DNA of 64,000 nucleotides from Methylophaga sp. GTDB taxonomy: Bacteria; Pseudomonadota; Gammaproteobacteria; Nitrosococcales; Methylophagaceae. Below are positions 18,831 to 30,777 of this stretch, one piece after another (positions within the stretch are counted from its first letter, which is position 1; every line of letters starts with the position of its first letter). The notes under the pieces are model-generated. The model worked only from the letters and a program-made list of their open reading frames with translations. It was not told the origin of the DNA and searched no databases. The stretch covers positions 186,001-250,000 of the forward strand of contig PAJP01000021.1 of assembly GCA_002706095.1 (NCBI GenBank), given 5' to 3'. The translations under genes and the position numbers were made by a program.

Positions 18831-19643
18831 ATGGTAATAGACGTCGGTATCGTGCAAATGAATTCATCGGAAAGCTATGAATATAACCTGGCTTTTTCTG
18901 AGAACATGGTCGCAGAGGCATCGGAACGCAAACTTAATCTTTTAGCCTTTCCTGAAACCTTTCTCTATGTCGGCAAGGATCACTCAGCTAAGCGTAAAGT
19001 GGCAGAAAAACTGGAAACAGAGATATTGCCGCGCTTTAGCCAACTTGCAAAACAGAGTCATTGTGCTTTGTTACTGGGCAGTGTCTACGAGCTGACAGAT
19101 GAAGATAGTGGGCGGTTATTCAATACCTCCATTTTCATTGATCGTGATGGCAAAGAAAAGGCTCGTTATCGAAAAATCCATATGTGTGATGCAGTGCCTT
19201 TGGGGTACATGGAATCTGCGGGTATTAAACCTGGGGACAAAACCGTAGTGATTGATCACGAACTAGGTCGGCTCGGATTTAGCGTTTGTTATGATCTTCG
19301 TTTCCCCGATCTCTTTCGTTCACTTTCTGACAAAGGGGCTGAAATCATTTTCGTGCCTGCCGCCTTTTTTCTTCATACCGGTAAACACCATTGGTTACCG
19401 CTATTAATTGCACGGGCTATTGAAAATCAGGTGTATATCGTTGCGCCGAATCAATGGGGGCATCACTACGGTGATCGAACTTCATACGGCAGCAGTGTCA
19501 TTATTGATCCATGGGGAAGCATCCTCTGCTGTGCACCTGAAAGAGTGGGATTAACATTGAGTCGAATTGATATTGAGTACCTTCGACAAGTTCGTTCGAA
19601 TATGCCGCTGCATACGCATCGCAGACCAGAACTCTACGTCTGA
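18831..19643 (+). CDS. Carbon-nitrogen hydrolase (nitrilase superfamily), deaminated-glutathione-amidase-like
   Basis: About 270 residues with the full catalytic triad of the nitrilase superfamily: Glu42 (FPETF), Lys115 (YRKIHMCD) and Cys153 (SVCYDLRFPDLFR). The YDLRFP form and the size point to the Nit1/NIT2-like amidase branch, which hydrolyses deaminated glutathione or omega-amides; the precise substrate is uncertain. A GTG immediately before the chosen ATG is an alternative start. A weak hairpin follows the stop codon. No partner gene is evident. Confidence 0.85.
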   Translation: MVIDVGIVQMNSSESYEYNLAFSENMVAEASERKLNLLAFPETFLYVGKDHSAKRKVAEKLETEILPRFSQLAKQSHCALLLGSVYELTDEDSGRLFNTSIFIDRDGKEKARYRKIHMCDAVPLGYMESAGIKPGDKTVVIDHELGRLGFSVCYDLRFPDLFRSLSDKGAEIIFVPAAFFLHTGKHHWLPLLIARAIENQVYIVAPNQWGHHYGDRTSYGSSVIIDPWGSILCCAPERVGLTLSRIDIEYLRQVRSNMPLHTHRRPELYV

Positions 19644-19806
19644 CAGGCAGACTACTTTTCAGCAAATTGAAACAGTTATCACAAGCACTGAGGGATAATC
19701 GTTTTTAGCGTGGACTCGACCTGCTGTTTTGCGATAAAATTGCAAAGATTTTGTCTGGGGAGAACGTCATGTTAGCCCCATTATTTTTATCTGGTGGAGG
19801 TTTCCC

Positions 19807-20937
19807 TTGCGAACGAGTGCGTTACTTGCTCTTGAAGACGGCACGGTTTATCACGGCGAGTCGATTGGAGCCATTGGCCAGTCAGTCGGTGAAGTGGTGT
19901 TTAACACGTCAATGACTGGCTATCAGGAAATCCTGACTGATCCTTCTTATTGTCGACAAATAGTCACATTAACTTATCCTCATATCGGCAACACGGGTGT
20001 GAATGTGGAGGATGAAGAGTCTGACAATGTTTACGCAAGTGGACTCATTATTCGAGAGCTGTCCCCGGTTGTTAGTAGCTGGAGAAGTGAACAAGCACTA
20101 GATGAGTACTTGGTCAAACACAATATCGTCGGCCTGGCAGGTATTGATACTCGCTCGCTCACACGCTTGATTCGTGAAAAAGGTGCAATGAAAGGCTGCA
20201 TCGTTGCTGGTGATGATATTGATGTCGAAGCAGCTATTGCAGTAGCTAAAGACTTTCAAGGCTTAAAAGGACTGGACCTGGCTAAAGAAGTCAGCACCAA
20301 ACAAAGCTATGTTTGGGATGAGGGATGCTGGCATATTGATGGGCAAGCAAAAACAGCTGAGGCGAAATACCATGTGGTCGCTTATGACTATGGCGCGAAA
20401 AAGAATATTCTTAGAATGCTGGTGGAACGTGGCTGCAAACTGACAGTTGTTCCTGCACAGACACCTGTAGAAGACGTTCTGGCGATGAATCCAGATGGCG
20501 TGTTTTTGTCTAATGGACCTGGCGATCCAGAACCTTGTGATTATGCCATCAGCGCTATTCAAACCTTACTGGAAAAAGATATCCCTACCTTTGGTATCTG
20601 TCTTGGCCACCAACTACTTGGGCTGGCCTGTGGTGCCAAAACAGTCAAAATGAAATTTGGTCATCATGGTGCTAACCATCCAGTACAAGAATCACTGGCT
20701 GGATTGGTGATGATTACCAGTCAGAACCATGGTTTTGCTGTTGATGAAGAAACGCTGCCAGAGACCTTAAGAGCAACGCATAGGTCCCTATTTGACGGCA
20801 CCTTGCAAGGCATCCATCATGTCAGCAAGCCTGCATTTAGCTTTCAGGGACATCCAGAAGCAAGTCCTGGTCCGCAAGACGCAGCTCCTCTTTTTGATCA
20901 CTTCATCGATCTACTTGAACAAGCAACGGGTAAATAA
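19807..20937 (+). CDS. carA: Carbamoyl phosphate synthase small (glutaminase) subunit
   Basis: A 376-residue subunit that hydrolyses glutamine and passes ammonia to CarB for arginine and pyrimidine synthesis. The class I glutaminase triad is visible: Cys265 ([10 protein letters not shown]), His349 and Glu351 ([10 protein letters not shown]). It begins with TTG; GGAGG lies 6 nt upstream and the protein start ([10 protein letters not shown]) fits the family, so the rare start is well supported. carB follows after 6 nt. An overlapping out-of-frame ORF with its own Shine-Dalgarno sequence precedes it (see findings). Confidence 0.97.
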   Translation: MRTSALLALEDGTVYHGESIGAIGQSVGEVVFNTSMTGYQEILTDPSYCRQIVTLTYPHIGNTGVNVEDEESDNVYASGLIIRELSPVVSSWRSEQALDEYLVKHNIVGLAGIDTRSLTRLIREKGAMKGCIVAGDDIDVEAAIAVAKDFQGLKGLDLAKEVSTKQSYVWDEGCWHIDGQAKTAEAKYHVVAYDYGAKKNILRMLVERGCKLTVVPAQTPVEDVLAMNPDGVFLSNGPGDPEPCDYAISAIQTLLEKDIPTFGICLGHQLLGLACGAKTVKMKFGHHGANHPVQESLAGLVMITSQNHGFAVDEETLPETLRATHRSLFDGTLQGIHHVSKPAFSFQGHPEASPGPQDAAPLFDHFIDLLEQATGK

Positions 20938-20943
20938 CACACG

Positions 20944-23900
20944 ATGGCTAAACGTACTGATATTCAAAGTATTCTGATTCTGGGTGCAGGACCGATTGTT
21001 ATCGGTCAAGCCTGTGAGTTCGATTATTCTGGTGCACAAGCGTGTAAAGCGCTGAGAGAAGAAGGTTACCGTGTGATTCTGGTGAACTCGAATCCAGCCA
21101 CGATAATGACCGATCCCAATATGGCCGATGCAACCTATATTGAGCCTGTTACCTGGCAAGCAGTAAGTAAAGTCATTGAAGCGGAACGCCCCGATGCTAT
21201 CTTGCCTACTATGGGTGGTCAGACGGCATTGAACTGTGCATTAGATCTGGAAAAACACGGCATCTTAGAACAATTTGGTGTTGAAATGATCGGCGCTGAC
21301 AGTGAAGCGATTAACAAAGCTGAAGACCGTGATTTATTCCGTGAAGCGATGCGTAAAATCGGTCTGGATATGCCGCAGTCTGATATTGCTCACACATTAG
21401 ATGAAGCAATAAAAGTTCAAGAAAAATTTGGCTTCCCAGTGATTATTCGTCCATCTTTTACAATGGGTGGCAGTGGCGGTGGTATCGCATACAATAAACA
21501 AGATTTCATTGAAATCTGTCAGCGCGGTTTATACCTCAGCCCTACATCTGAGCTACTGATTGAAGAATCCATCATTGGTTGGAAAGAGTATGAAATGGAA
21601 GTGGTGCGCGATCGTAAAGATAATGCCATCATTATCTGCTCCATTGAAAACCTGGATCCAATGGGCGTGCATACGGGTGACTCAATCACGGTTGCGCCAG
21701 CACAAACTCTGACAGATAAAGAATATCAAATCATGCGTAATGCCTCTTTGGCAGTACTGCGTGAGATCGGTGTCGATACCGGTGGTTCAAATGTGCAGTT
21801 TGCCGTTAATCCCGAGACAGGACGCCTCATTATTATTGAGATGAACCCTCGTGTATCACGTTCTTCTGCGCTGGCCTCTAAAGCAACAGGTTTCCCTATC
21901 GCAAAAGTTGCTGCAAAACTGGCAGTGGGTTACACGCTGGATGAATTGCAAAACGAAATTACAGGTAATGCAACACCGGCCTCGTTTGAGCCAACAATTG
22001 ACTATGTGGTAACAAAAGTACCGCGTTTTACCTTTGAAAAATTCCCTCAAGCCGACAACCGTCTGAGCACACAGATGAAGTCTGTTGGTGAGGTGATGGC
22101 GATTGGCCGTAACTTCCAGGAATCATTACAAAAAGCCCTGCGTGGACTGGAAATTGATCGTGATGGTTTGACAGAAATCATTGAACTGACAGAGGAAAAC
22201 ACAGCGGAAACATTACGCCGTGAGTTGAGTCTGCCAGGTTCTGACCGTTTATGGTTTGTAGCAGATGCTTTCCGTTATGGCTTTAGTTTTGACGAAATTC
22301 AAAAGCTAACGCATATCGATCCATGGTTCTTGATCCAGATCGAAGAATTGGTGACATTAGAAAACCAACTCAAAGAGCGTTCGCTGAATGATATCGATCA
22401 GCAAGAGATGTATGCCTTAAAACGCAAAGGTTTCTCTGATTCACGTCTGGCTAAACTGTTACTGAAGACTGAAAAACAAGTCCGTGAATACCGTCAGGCG
22501 ATGCAGGTCCGTCCTGTCTACAAACGTGTTGATACCTGTGGTGCTGAGTTTGCCACTGGCACAGCGTATATGTATTCAACCTATGATATGGAATGTGAAG
22601 CCAACCCAAGTGACCGTGACAAGATCATGATTTTGGGTGGTGGGCCTAACCGTATCGGTCAAGGGATTGAGTTTGACTATTGCTGTGTTCATGCTGCATT
22701 AGCCTTACGTGAAGATGGTTATGAAACCATTATGGTCAACTGTAACCCAGAAACTGTTTCCACTGATTACGACACATCTGACCGTTTATATTTTGAATCA
22801 TTGACTTTAGAAGACGTATTAGAAATTGTCGAGTTAGAAAAGCCAAAAGGCGTCATCGTTCAGTTCGGTGGTCAAACACCTCTAAAATTAGCGCGTGCAC
22901 TTGAAGCGGCAGGTGTGCCTATTATTGGTACTTCGCCAGATGCTATTGATCATGCTGAAGACCGCGAGCGTTTCCAGCAAATGGTTGAAAAACTGAACTT
23001 GCTGCAACCACCTAATAGACTGGCACACTCTGTTGATACTGCAGTGTCACTTGCTTCTGAAATTGGTTATCCATTAGTTGTTCGTCCGTCTTATGTATTA
23101 GGTGGACGTGCGATGGAAATTGTTTACAACGAAGATGAGTTACAGCGTTACATGTTAAATGCTGTCAAAGTATCGAACGAATCACCAGTCTTACTGGATC
23201 GTTTCCTCGATGATGCGATAGAAGTTGATGTGGATGCCATCTGTGACGGTAAAGATGTGCTGATTGGTGGCATTATGGAACATATTGAGCAGGCCGGTGT
23301 TCACTCTGGTGACTCTGCTTGTGCATTACCTCCATACAGTTTAAGTCAGGCAACACAAGATCAACTTCGTGAACAAGTACGCCAAATGGCTTTAGAGCTG
23401 GGTGTAAAAGGCTTAATGAACACGCAGTTTGCTATCAAGGGTGAGCAAATCTACATTCTTGAGGTCAACCCACGTGCGTCCAGAACGGTTCCTTATGTCT
23501 CGAAATCAATTGGTGAACCGCTCGCTAAAATTGCTGCTAGGGCAATGGCTGGCCGATCACTAGTTGATCAAGGTGTCACTAAAGAAGTAATTCCATCTTA
23601 TTATTCAGTTAAAGAAGCGGTATTCCCATTCATCAAATTCCAAGGTGTTGATCCGATCCTTGGGCCTGAGATGAAATCAACGGGTGAAGTCATGGGGGTT
23701 GGCAGAACCTTCGGTGAAGCCTTTGCAAAATCACAGTTAGCCGCCTCTGTCGTGTTACCGACAGGTGGTAAAGCCTTTATCAGCGTTCGTGAGGCTGATA
23801 AGGTAGCAGTTATTCAAATTGCAAAAGACCTGTCGTCACTTGGTTTTGCTTTACTAGCCACCAGAGGTACACAACGTGTGCTGGAAGAAGCTGGTGTGTC

Positions 23901-24162
23901 ATGTGAACCCGTAAACAAGGTCGCAGAAGGTCAACCGCATATCGTTGATATGATTAAAAATGATGAAATCGACTTGATTGTGAATACCACAGAAGGTCGT
24001 CAGTCTGTCGCGGATTCAAGAGAAATCCGTCGCGCGGCCTTACAGCATCAAGTCAATTATACAACCACATTGGCAGCGGCAAGGGCCACTGTTCAAGCAT
24101 TAAATAGTGAAGATGTTGGTTCTGTTAACAGACTGCAATCTTTGCATGGAGAGTTAAATTAA
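20944..24162 (+). CDS. carB: Carbamoyl phosphate synthase large subunit
   Basis: A 1072-residue enzyme making carbamoyl phosphate from bicarbonate, ammonia and two ATP. Two homologous ATP-grasp halves are visible, each starting with a nucleotide-binding phrase ([40 protein letters not shown]) and each with an RPSxxxGG loop ([24 protein letters not shown]). The C-terminal part is the MGS-like allosteric domain. Length is typical. The stop overlaps the greA start by one base (TAATG). Confidence 0.98.
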   Translation: MAKRTDIQSILILGAGPIVIGQACEFDYSGAQACKALREEGYRVILVNSNPATIMTDPNMADATYIEPVTWQAVSKVIEAERPDAILPTMGGQTALNCALDLEKHGILEQFGVEMIGADSEAINKAEDRDLFREAMRKIGLDMPQSDIAHTLDEAIKVQEKFGFPVIIRPSFTMGGSGGGIAYNKQDFIEICQRGLYLSPTSELLIEESIIGWKEYEMEVVRDRKDNAIIICSIENLDPMGVHTGDSITVAPAQTLTDKEYQIMRNASLAVLREIGVDTGGSNVQFAVNPETGRLIIIEMNPRVSRSSALASKATGFPIAKVAAKLAVGYTLDELQNEITGNATPASFEPTIDYVVTKVPRFTFEKFPQADNRLSTQMKSVGEVMAIGRNFQESLQKALRGLEIDRDGLTEIIELTEENTAETLRRELSLPGSDRLWFVADAFRYGFSFDEIQKLTHIDPWFLIQIEELVTLENQLKERSLNDIDQQEMYALKRKGFSDSRLAKLLLKTEKQVREYRQAMQVRPVYKRVDTCGAEFATGTAYMYSTYDMECEANPSDRDKIMILGGGPNRIGQGIEFDYCCVHAALALREDGYETIMVNCNPETVSTDYDTSDRLYFESLTLEDVLEIVELEKPKGVIVQFGGQTPLKLARALEAAGVPIIGTSPDAIDHAEDRERFQQMVEKLNLLQPPNRLAHSVDTAVSLASEIGYPLVVRPSYVLGGRAMEIVYNEDELQRYMLNAVKVSNESPVLLDRFLDDAIEVDVDAICDGKDVLIGGIMEHIEQAGVHSGDSACALPPYSLSQATQDQLREQVRQMALELGVKGLMNTQFAIKGEQIYILEVNPRASRTVPYVSKSIGEPLAKIAARAMAGRSLVDQGVTKEVIPSYYSVKEAVFPFIKFQGVDPILGPEMKSTGEVMGVGRTFGEAFAKSQLAASVVLPTGGKAFISVREADKVAVIQIAKDLSSLGFALLATRGTQRVLEEAGVSCEPVNKVAEGQPHIVDMIKNDEIDLIVNTTEGRQSVADSREIRRAALQHQVNYTTTLAAARATVQALNSEDVGSVNRLQSLHGELN

Positions 24163-24638
24163 TGGCTGTACCTATTACTTCACGTGGTGCTGAAGCACTT
24201 AAAGAAGAATTGAAACATCTGAAAACGGTAGCAAGACCTGAAGTCGTTGCTGCCATATCAGAAGCCCGTGCACATGGTGATTTAAAAGAAAATGCCGAAT
24301 ACCATGCAGCAAAAGAACAGCAAAGTTTTATCGAAGGCCGTATTCAAGAGCTTGAGTCTGTATTATCGAATGCACAGATTATTGACCCGGCAACATTGCC
24401 CCAAGAAGGTCGGGTGGTGTTTGGCGTTACCGTTACGTTATTGAATATCGATACAGACCAAGAAGTGAAATACCAAATCGTGGGTGATTATGAGTCTGAT
24501 ATTAAATTAAATCGTATATCAGTCTCGTCACCCATTGCTCGAGCTCTCATCGGTAAAGAAATTGATGATGTAGCGACAGTGCAAGCGCCCGGCGGTAACA
24601 TTGAATATGAAATCGTTGAGATAGGCTACGAGGCATAA
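24162..24638 (+). CDS. greA: Transcription elongation factor GreA
   Basis: A 158-residue factor that rescues backtracked RNA polymerase by stimulating transcript cleavage. The N-terminal coiled coil carries the tip acidic residues in [20 protein letters not shown], and the C-terminal FKBP-like domain ends with the usual [14 protein letters not shown]. It is coupled to carB, a common arrangement in Pseudomonas and relatives (carA-carB-greA). Confidence 0.97.
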   Translation: MAVPITSRGAEALKEELKHLKTVARPEVVAAISEARAHGDLKENAEYHAAKEQQSFIEGRIQELESVLSNAQIIDPATLPQEGRVVFGVTVTLLNIDTDQEVKYQIVGDYESDIKLNRISVSSPIARALIGKEIDDVATVQAPGGNIEYEIVEIGYEA

Positions 24639-24640
24639 GC

Positions 24641-25105
24641 ATGCTGTCTGGCTATACAGGTGAACGGCTACTTCTGACTCTATGGATAGGGGCGTTATGG
24701 TCAATAGGTTATTTAGCTGTTCCCATGGCCTTTGCCAACTTAGATGTAACAATTGCCGGTGACTATGCCGGCAAATTGTTTTATGCCGTTAATATAATCA
24801 GCCTCATTAGTGCTTGTATATTATTAGTGAGTAGACTATTTATTTTCGGTCTGAAAACATTTCATCGTTATTGGCGCAGCTGGCTTATTTTAGCCATGCT
24901 TATTATGAGTTTTATCTTTTTGGCATTTATTCAGCCAGAGATGACATCAATAAAGTTATTAGACTGGCGTGCAGATGCTGTTCTTAGTGAACGATTTAAC
25001 ACATTACATCAATTCAGTGAAAGCCTGTATATGCTGATGAGCTTGCTTGGTTTAATGTTAGTGTTAACCAACGATAAACGTGCAGAAGCAGAGCAAGTGT
25101 CCTGA
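24641..25105 (+). CDS. DUF4149 domain membrane protein
   Basis: A 154-residue inner-membrane protein with four predicted spans (about residues 8-30, 45-65, 80-100 and 125-143). The family pattern is recognisable in the start ([25 protein letters not shown]) and in the conserved position between greA and rlmE, where DUF4149 proteins are often found in gammaproteobacteria. No function is known. It starts 2 nt after greA and rlmE begins 1 nt after its stop. Confidence 0.8.
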   Translation: MLSGYTGERLLLTLWIGALWSIGYLAVPMAFANLDVTIAGDYAGKLFYAVNIISLISACILLVSRLFIFGLKTFHRYWRSWLILAMLIMSFIFLAFIQPEMTSIKLLDWRADAVLSERFNTLHQFSESLYMLMSLLGLMLVLTNDKRAEAEQVS

Positions 25106-25106
25106 T

Positions 25107-25724
25107 ATGGCAAGAAGTAAATCAAGTCAAAGCTGGTTAAAAGAACATTTTGATGATCAATATGTCAAACAGGCACAGAAAGAAGGTCATCGTTCGCGCG
25201 CCACGTTTAAGCTAAAAGAAATTGATGATAAAGATAAGCTCATCCGTTCTGGTATGAGTGTTGTTGATTTGGGCTCAGCCCCAGGTGGCTGGTCTGATTA
25301 TGCTTTAGGTAAAGTCGGCGACAATGGTAAAGTCATCGCATTGGATATTTTAGAAATGACGCCACTGACGGGTGTACATTTTATTCAAGGTGACTTTCGT
25401 GAGGACGATGTACTAGATGAATTGAATAAAGTAATGGATGGCCGACAAATAGACCTTGTATTATCAGATATGGCCCCCAATATGACAGGAGTAGGGTCGA
25501 TTGATCAGCCTTCAAGTATGCACTTGGTTGAGTTGGCTTTAGATTTTGCATTGAACAACTTAAGTAAAAGCGGTTGCTTTCTTGTCAAAGTATTTCAGGG
25601 CGAAGGATTTGACGCTTTTTTGAAAGAAATGAGAGACAATTTCACGAAAGTAGTGACCCGTAAACCGGGGGCTTCCAGAGCAAGAAGTCGTGAAGTTTAT
25701 TTATTGGGACGTGGTCTCAAGTAA
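25107..25724 (+). CDS. rlmE: 23S rRNA 2'-O-ribose U2552 methyltransferase RlmE (FtsJ/RrmJ)
   Basis: A 205-residue SAM-dependent methyltransferase modifying U2552 in the A loop of 23S rRNA. The SAM motif [13 protein letters not shown], the [10 protein letters not shown] segment and the [10 protein letters not shown] end are diagnostic, and the K-D-K-E catalytic residues fall in the expected places. I start at [10 protein letters not shown]; an upstream in-frame extension overlaps the previous gene and lacks family support. Immediate upstream linkage to ftsH is the classic rlmE-ftsH pairing. Confidence 0.96.
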   Translation: MARSKSSQSWLKEHFDDQYVKQAQKEGHRSRATFKLKEIDDKDKLIRSGMSVVDLGSAPGGWSDYALGKVGDNGKVIALDILEMTPLTGVHFIQGDFREDDVLDELNKVMDGRQIDLVLSDMAPNMTGVGSIDQPSSMHLVELALDFALNNLSKSGCFLVKVFQGEGFDAFLKEMRDNFTKVVTRKPGASRARSREVYLLGRGLK

Positions 25725-25753
25725 CATTTAATGGTAACCAGAGGTACCTTACA

Positions 25754-27667
25754 TTGAATGACATGATGAAAAATATTATTTTGTGGGTCGTCATCGCCGT
25801 AGTGCTGATGTCTGTCTTTAATAATTTTGGTCCGCAAAATAACGATTCAGGCACCATGGACTACTCCAGCTTTATCAGCAATGTTAAAAACGGTGCAGTC
25901 TCCAGAGTCGATATACAGGGCAGAACCATTTCAGGTGAACTGACTGACGGCAGTAAGTTTACAACTTACAGTCCTGACTACGATCCAGGCTTGATTGGTG
26001 ATCTGCTAGACAATGGTGTGACGATAAAAGCAGAGCCTGCTGAAAAAACCAGTCTTCTTATGCAGATTTTTATTTCTTGGTTCCCAATGCTGCTGCTGAT
26101 TGGTGTCTGGATATTCTTTATGCGACAAATGCAAGGTGGTGGTGGTAAAAACCCCATGTCATTTGGTAAAAGCAAAGCACGCATGCTGAATGAAGACCAA
26201 GTCAAAGTGACCTTCAAAGATGTGGCTGGTGTAGAAGAAGCCAAAGAAGAAGTCGCCGAGCTTGTCGACTTTCTTCGTGACCCAAGCAAATTCCAAAAAT
26301 TAGGTGGTCGGATCCCACGCGGTATTTTGATGGCGGGTTCACCTGGTACGGGTAAAACATTACTGGCTAAAGCAATTGCTGGTGAAGCCAAAGTGCCATT
26401 CTTTTCTATCTCTGGCTCTGACTTCGTTGAAATGTTTGTTGGTGTTGGTGCTTCGCGTGTTCGTGATATGTTCGAACAAGCTAAAAAACATGCCCCATGC
26501 ATCATCTTTATTGATGAGATTGATGCTGTTGGTCGTCACCGTGGTGCGGGCATGGGCGGTGGTAATGATGAGCGTGAACAAACGCTTAACCAGTTATTGG
26601 TCGAGATGGATGGTTTTGAAGGTAATGAAGGCGTCATTGTTATTGCTGCAACGAACCGTCCTGACGTACTTGACCCTGCACTATTACGCCCAGGTCGTTT
26701 CGATCGTCAAGTTGTCGTACCGCTCCCTGATATCCGTGGTCGTGAGCAAATTCTTAACGTCCACCTGCGAAAAGTCCCAGCATCAGATGATGTGGATGCA
26801 AGAGTGATTGCTCGTGGTACACCCGGCTTTTCAGGTGCTGACTTAGCTAACCTTGTAAACGAAGCGGCATTGTTCGCTGCTCGTGGTAACAAACGTCTGG
26901 TTGGCATGGAACAGCTCGAACTCGCCAAAGATAAAATCATGATGGGTGCAGAACGTCGCTCCATGGTCATGAACGAGAAAGAGAAAGAATTGACGGCTTA
27001 TCATGAAGCCGGCCATGCCATTATTGGTCGTTTAGTGCCTGGACATGATCCTGTTTATAAAGTCAGCATCATTCCGAGAGGTAGGGCTCTTGGTGTGACT
27101 ATGTTCTTACCGACGGAAGATAAGTACAGTTACAGTAAGCAGACTTTGGAAAGCCAAATTTCAAGTCTGTATGGTGGTCGTTTAGCCGAGGAACTTATCT
27201 TTGGTGAAGAAGCAGTAACTACTGGTGCATCGAACGATATTCAACGGGCTACAGAACTTGCCCATAATATGGTGACCAAATGGGGCTTGTCTGACAATAT
27301 GGGGCCTTTGTCTTATGGTGAAGATGAAGGCGAAGTCTTCTTAGGCCGAAGTGTTACTCAACATAAAGCCGTGTCTGATCTGACAGCTAAACAGATTGAT
27401 GAAGACGTCAGACGAGTCATCAATCGTAACTATGAGCGTGCAAAACAACTGTTGATTGATAACATGGATAAATTACATACCATGTCAAAACTATTGATGA
27501 AGTATGAAACCATCGATAGTGATCAGATTGATGCCATCATGGAAGGCCGTGAACCGGGTGAACCTAAAGACTGGACTGACCGTTCTTCACCGCCACCAGC
27601 ATCAGGTGATACTGAATCTGATTCGTCTGAAACACCATCTGGCAAACCAGCTGATCAGTTACACTAA
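25754..27667 (+). CDS. ftsH: ATP-dependent zinc metalloprotease FtsH
   Basis: A 637-residue membrane-anchored AAA protease that degrades misfolded membrane proteins and regulators such as LpxC. Two N-terminal spans bracket a periplasmic domain; then follow the Walker A motif (GSPGTGKT, 195-202), [10 protein letters not shown], the second region of homology ([12 protein letters not shown]) and the zinc site HEAGH near residue 417. The best start is TTG with AGAGG about 9 nt upstream; ATG codons three and four residues later lack such a site. It follows rlmE by 29 nt and precedes folP, as in many relatives. Confidence 0.97.
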   Translation: MNDMMKNIILWVVIAVVLMSVFNNFGPQNNDSGTMDYSSFISNVKNGAVSRVDIQGRTISGELTDGSKFTTYSPDYDPGLIGDLLDNGVTIKAEPAEKTSLLMQIFISWFPMLLLIGVWIFFMRQMQGGGGKNPMSFGKSKARMLNEDQVKVTFKDVAGVEEAKEEVAELVDFLRDPSKFQKLGGRIPRGILMAGSPGTGKTLLAKAIAGEAKVPFFSISGSDFVEMFVGVGASRVRDMFEQAKKHAPCIIFIDEIDAVGRHRGAGMGGGNDEREQTLNQLLVEMDGFEGNEGVIVIAATNRPDVLDPALLRPGRFDRQVVVPLPDIRGREQILNVHLRKVPASDDVDARVIARGTPGFSGADLANLVNEAALFAARGNKRLVGMEQLELAKDKIMMGAERRSMVMNEKEKELTAYHEAGHAIIGRLVPGHDPVYKVSIIPRGRALGVTMFLPTEDKYSYSKQTLESQISSLYGGRLAEELIFGEEAVTTGASNDIQRATELAHNMVTKWGLSDNMGPLSYGEDEGEVFLGRSVTQHKAVSDLTAKQIDEDVRRVINRNYERAKQLLIDNMDKLHTMSKLLMKYETIDSDQIDAIMEGREPGEPKDWTDRSSPPPASGDTESDSSETPSGKPADQLH

Positions 27668-27685
27668 ATATCAGGAAGTTATCAC

Positions 27686-28525
27686 GTGATTTTTGACTGT
27701 GCGGGCAAGTCCTTGGACTTGTCCGTTCCTCGTATTATGGGCATCATTAATGTCACCCCAGATTCATTTTCTGACGGTGGCAAATTTTTTGATCGTGATG
27801 CTGCTTTAAAACAAGCTGAAAAGTTAATTTCAGACGGTGCTGATATCTTGGACATTGGTGGTGAGTCCACGCGACCTGGTTCAGATATCGTGGCTGAGCA
27901 GGATGAAATCGAACGTGTCGCGCCTGTCATCGAAATGATAAGTGCTGAATTCGATATCCCAATTTCCATTGATACTATGAAGCCTGGCGTGATGACAGCA
28001 GCAGTCAAAGCGGGTGCAGGTCTTATCAATGATGTTAATGCCTTACGCATGGAAGGTGCACTTGAAGCTGCAGTTGAGTTAAATGTCCCCGTCTGCCTGA
28101 TGCATATGCAGGGCACTCCTCAAACTATGCAGCAAGAACCACACTATGATGATGTGGTGACAGAAGTAAAAACATTCTTACTGGAACGTGTAGATACTTG
28201 TCTAAAAGCAGGTATCAAAGCAGAACATATCATGCTTGATCCTGGGTTTGGTTTTGGTAAACGTGCCCGTCACAATCTTCGATTAATGAAGCACTTGTCT
28301 GTACTGACGGATTTACCATATCCAGTGCTCGTCGGGGTTTCCCGTAAATCTATTATCGGGGATATGTTGAAAGTATCTGTAGATGAGCGATTGGCAGGAA
28401 GTTTGTCGCTGGCTTCAATTGCCACATGGTTAGGAGCAAAGCTCATTAGAACACATGATGTAAAAGAAACTTATCAAGCTGTAAAACTAAGTCAGGCTGT
28501 AATGCAGGTAGAAGATTTTGACTAA
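27686..28525 (+). CDS. folP: Dihydropteroate synthase
   Basis: A 279-residue folate pathway enzyme joining p-aminobenzoate to the pterin pyrophosphate; target of sulfonamides. Signature segments are [45 protein letters not shown] and GVSRKSIIG. It starts with GTG, with AGGAAG about 6 nt upstream. Its last 8 nt overlap the start of glmM. The order ftsH-folP-glmM is conserved across many proteobacteria. Confidence 0.97.
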   Translation: MIFDCAGKSLDLSVPRIMGIINVTPDSFSDGGKFFDRDAALKQAEKLISDGADILDIGGESTRPGSDIVAEQDEIERVAPVIEMISAEFDIPISIDTMKPGVMTAAVKAGAGLINDVNALRMEGALEAAVELNVPVCLMHMQGTPQTMQQEPHYDDVVTEVKTFLLERVDTCLKAGIKAEHIMLDPGFGFGKRARHNLRLMKHLSVLTDLPYPVLVGVSRKSIIGDMLKVSVDERLAGSLSLASIATWLGAKLIRTHDVKETYQAVKLSQAVMQVEDFD

Positions 28526-29864
28526 ACAAAGACGTTATTTTGGTACGGACGGAATCCGTGGTCGTGTCGGTGATGGTGCTGTTACACCAGACTTTGTATT
28601 AAAGCTGGGCTGGGCAGTTGGCCGTGTTCTGGCCAAAGAGCGTAATAGTCGCGTCATTATTGGTAAAGATACCCGCATTTCAGGTTATATGTTTGAGTCT
28701 GCCCTGCAAGCAGGTTTATCTGCCGCGGGTGTTGATATTTATTTATTAGGACCCATGCCGACACCAGCCGTCGCTTACCTGACGCGCACCTTTCATGCGC
28801 AAGCAGGTATCGTCATCAGCGCCTCCCATAATCCTTATCATGATAACGGTATTAAGTTTTTCTCTGCCCAAGGCACAAAACTGCCTGATGCGATAGAGCT
28901 GGAAATTGAAGCCATGCTGGAGCAACCGTTAAAAACAGTTGACTCGACTCGCTTAGGTAAAGCGCACCGTATTGGTGACGCAGCGGGTCGTTATATTGAG
29001 TTTTGTAAGAGCACCATACCGAGCGGCGTGGATCTGAATGGACTCAAAATCGTGGTCGATTGTGCTCACGGTGCTACTTACCACGTTGCACCAGATGTCT
29101 TCAAAGAGCTCGGCGCTGACGTCATTGTGATGGGCGCTGAACCTGATGGGTTTAATATCAATTTAAATTGTGGCTCAACTGAACCTCGGTTATTACAACA
29201 AGCAGTACTGGAAAACAAAGCAGACTTAGGGCTGGCACTCGATGGTGATGGTGATCGCATTATCATGGTGGATCATCGTGGTGAGATTGTTGATGGTGAT
29301 GAGCTCTTATTTATTATCGCCAGAGCAAGACAGCGCATGGGTGCGAGCATGCCTGACGTGGTCGGTACTCAGATGTCTAATCTGGGCTTAGAACATGCCT
29401 TGGCAAAGTTTGATATGTCACTTCACCGAGCCAAAGTTGGTGATCGCTATGTGATGGAAAAACTACAACAGGTAGGCGGCCTGCTTGGTGGTGAAGCCTC
29501 AGGCCATATTATTTGTTTAGATAAAACCTCGACAGGTGATGGTATTGTGGCAGCGCTTCAAGTTGTCGCCGAAATTCAGCAAACCAATAATAGCCTGCAT
29601 GATCTACGCTCAGTCGTCACAAAATATCCTCAACATTTAATCAATGTCAGGGTAGATAAAATGATCGATATCAGCAGTAATGCAGATATCAATAACGCCA
29701 TTAGATCTGTAGAGAAAAGATTAGGTGATGAGGGACGCGTATTACTCAGAGCATCGGGAACGGAGCCTGTGATCAGAGTGATGGTGGAAGGCATTGATGC
29801 AACATTGACTAAACAACTAGCAGAAGAACTGGCATCGGTAATTGAACAGGTACTGAAAAATTAA
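28518..29864 (+). CDS. glmM: Phosphoglucosamine mutase
   Basis: A 448-residue enzyme converting glucosamine-6-phosphate to glucosamine-1-phosphate for UDP-GlcNAc, peptidoglycan and LPS. The phosphoserine loop is [12 protein letters not shown] (Ser103), the metal loop is ALDGDGDRI, the sugar-binding loop is GGEASGHI, and the phosphate-binding site near the end is LLRASGTEP. It starts with TTG inside the end of folP, implying translational coupling. The enzyme also supplies precursor for the polysaccharide locus downstream, though that link is general. Confidence 0.97.
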   Translation: MTKQRRYFGTDGIRGRVGDGAVTPDFVLKLGWAVGRVLAKERNSRVIIGKDTRISGYMFESALQAGLSAAGVDIYLLGPMPTPAVAYLTRTFHAQAGIVISASHNPYHDNGIKFFSAQGTKLPDAIELEIEAMLEQPLKTVDSTRLGKAHRIGDAAGRYIEFCKSTIPSGVDLNGLKIVVDCAHGATYHVAPDVFKELGADVIVMGAEPDGFNINLNCGSTEPRLLQQAVLENKADLGLALDGDGDRIIMVDHRGEIVDGDELLFIIARARQRMGASMPDVVGTQMSNLGLEHALAKFDMSLHRAKVGDRYVMEKLQQVGGLLGGEASGHIICLDKTSTGDGIVAALQVVAEIQQTNNSLHDLRSVVTKYPQHLINVRVDKMIDISSNADINNAIRSVEKRLGDEGRVLLRASGTEPVIRVMVEGIDATLTKQLAEELASVIEQVLKN

Positions 29865-29985
29865 TTTCCATGTCTGTTGGCTCTGATGGATCAATGAGTA
29901 CAATCCTTGTCATATTTCATACATTGCATTATTCATGGTGGGTATGTAGTCTGATGTTTCATTTTATATTCAGAGAGAGTCTTAG

Positions 29986-30771
29986 GTGCGAAAACCACTA
30001 GTCGCTGGCAACTGGAAAATGAACGGCTCTAGTGAGAGTAACAAAGCACTACTTGAGGGAATACTTTCAAAAGCCGATACATTCTCCGATATAGAAGTCG
30101 CATTATTTCCTCCAGCCGTTTATCTGGGCCAGGTGCAGTCAGCTCTTTCAGGAACAGACTTGGCATGGGGTACACAAAATCTATCTCAATTTGAAAGAGG
30201 CGCTTACACCGGAGAAATTTCGGCAAGCATGTTGGCTGATTTTGGTTGCCAGTATGTGCTGATAGGGCACTCAGAGAGACGTTGTTTATATGCTGAGTTA
30301 GATTTAGACCAATGTCTGTTAGATCGTATTATCGCTGAGAAATATGAAATGGCAGTCAGGGCTGGTATCACCCCCATCATATGTATTGGTGAAAGTCCAG
30401 ACGAGCATGCGGTCGGTCGCACAGAAGAGGTTGTATTGCGATTACTCGACACCGTGATTGCGCATCAAGGCGTTGAAGGTTTAGCGCATACTGTCTTAGC
30501 CTATGAACCTGTATGGGCTATTGGTACAGGACGCTCAGCCACGCCAGAATGGGCGCAAGACGTACATAGCTTTATGCGTCAACGTGTAGCAAAACACGAT
30601 AAAGAAATAGCAGAAAATATAAGAATACTTTACGGAGGCAGCATAAAAGGTAATAATGCTGCGCCATTGTTTCTACAACCTGATATTGACGGTGGGCTCG
30701 TCGGCGGTGGATCGCTTGATGCCGATGAGTTTGTTAAAATATGTCAGGCCGCAGTTTTAAAATTAGGTTAA
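29986..30771 (+). CDS. tpiA: Triosephosphate isomerase
   Basis: A 261-residue TIM-barrel enzyme interconverting dihydroxyacetone phosphate and glyceraldehyde-3-phosphate. The catalytic residues are in NWKMNG (Lys), IGHSERR (His) and AYEPVWAIGTG (Glu), and the phosphate loop is YGGSIKGNN. The start is GTG with AGAGAGTCTTAG upstream; family N-termini (RKPLVAGNWKMN) support it. A 121-bp gap separates it from glmM and may hold its promoter. secG follows after 6 nt. Confidence 0.97.
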   Translation: MRKPLVAGNWKMNGSSESNKALLEGILSKADTFSDIEVALFPPAVYLGQVQSALSGTDLAWGTQNLSQFERGAYTGEISASMLADFGCQYVLIGHSERRCLYAELDLDQCLLDRIIAEKYEMAVRAGITPIICIGESPDEHAVGRTEEVVLRLLDTVIAHQGVEGLAHTVLAYEPVWAIGTGRSATPEWAQDVHSFMRQRVAKHDKEIAENIRILYGGSIKGNNAAPLFLQPDIDGGLVGGGSLDADEFVKICQAAVLKLG

Positions 30772-30777
30772 CAACAC

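Noticed and set aside
19638..19660. Weak hairpin (GTCTG/CAGAC) after the nitrilase-family gene as terminator
   Set aside because: The stem is only 5 bp with a poor T run; not strong enough to list as a feature.
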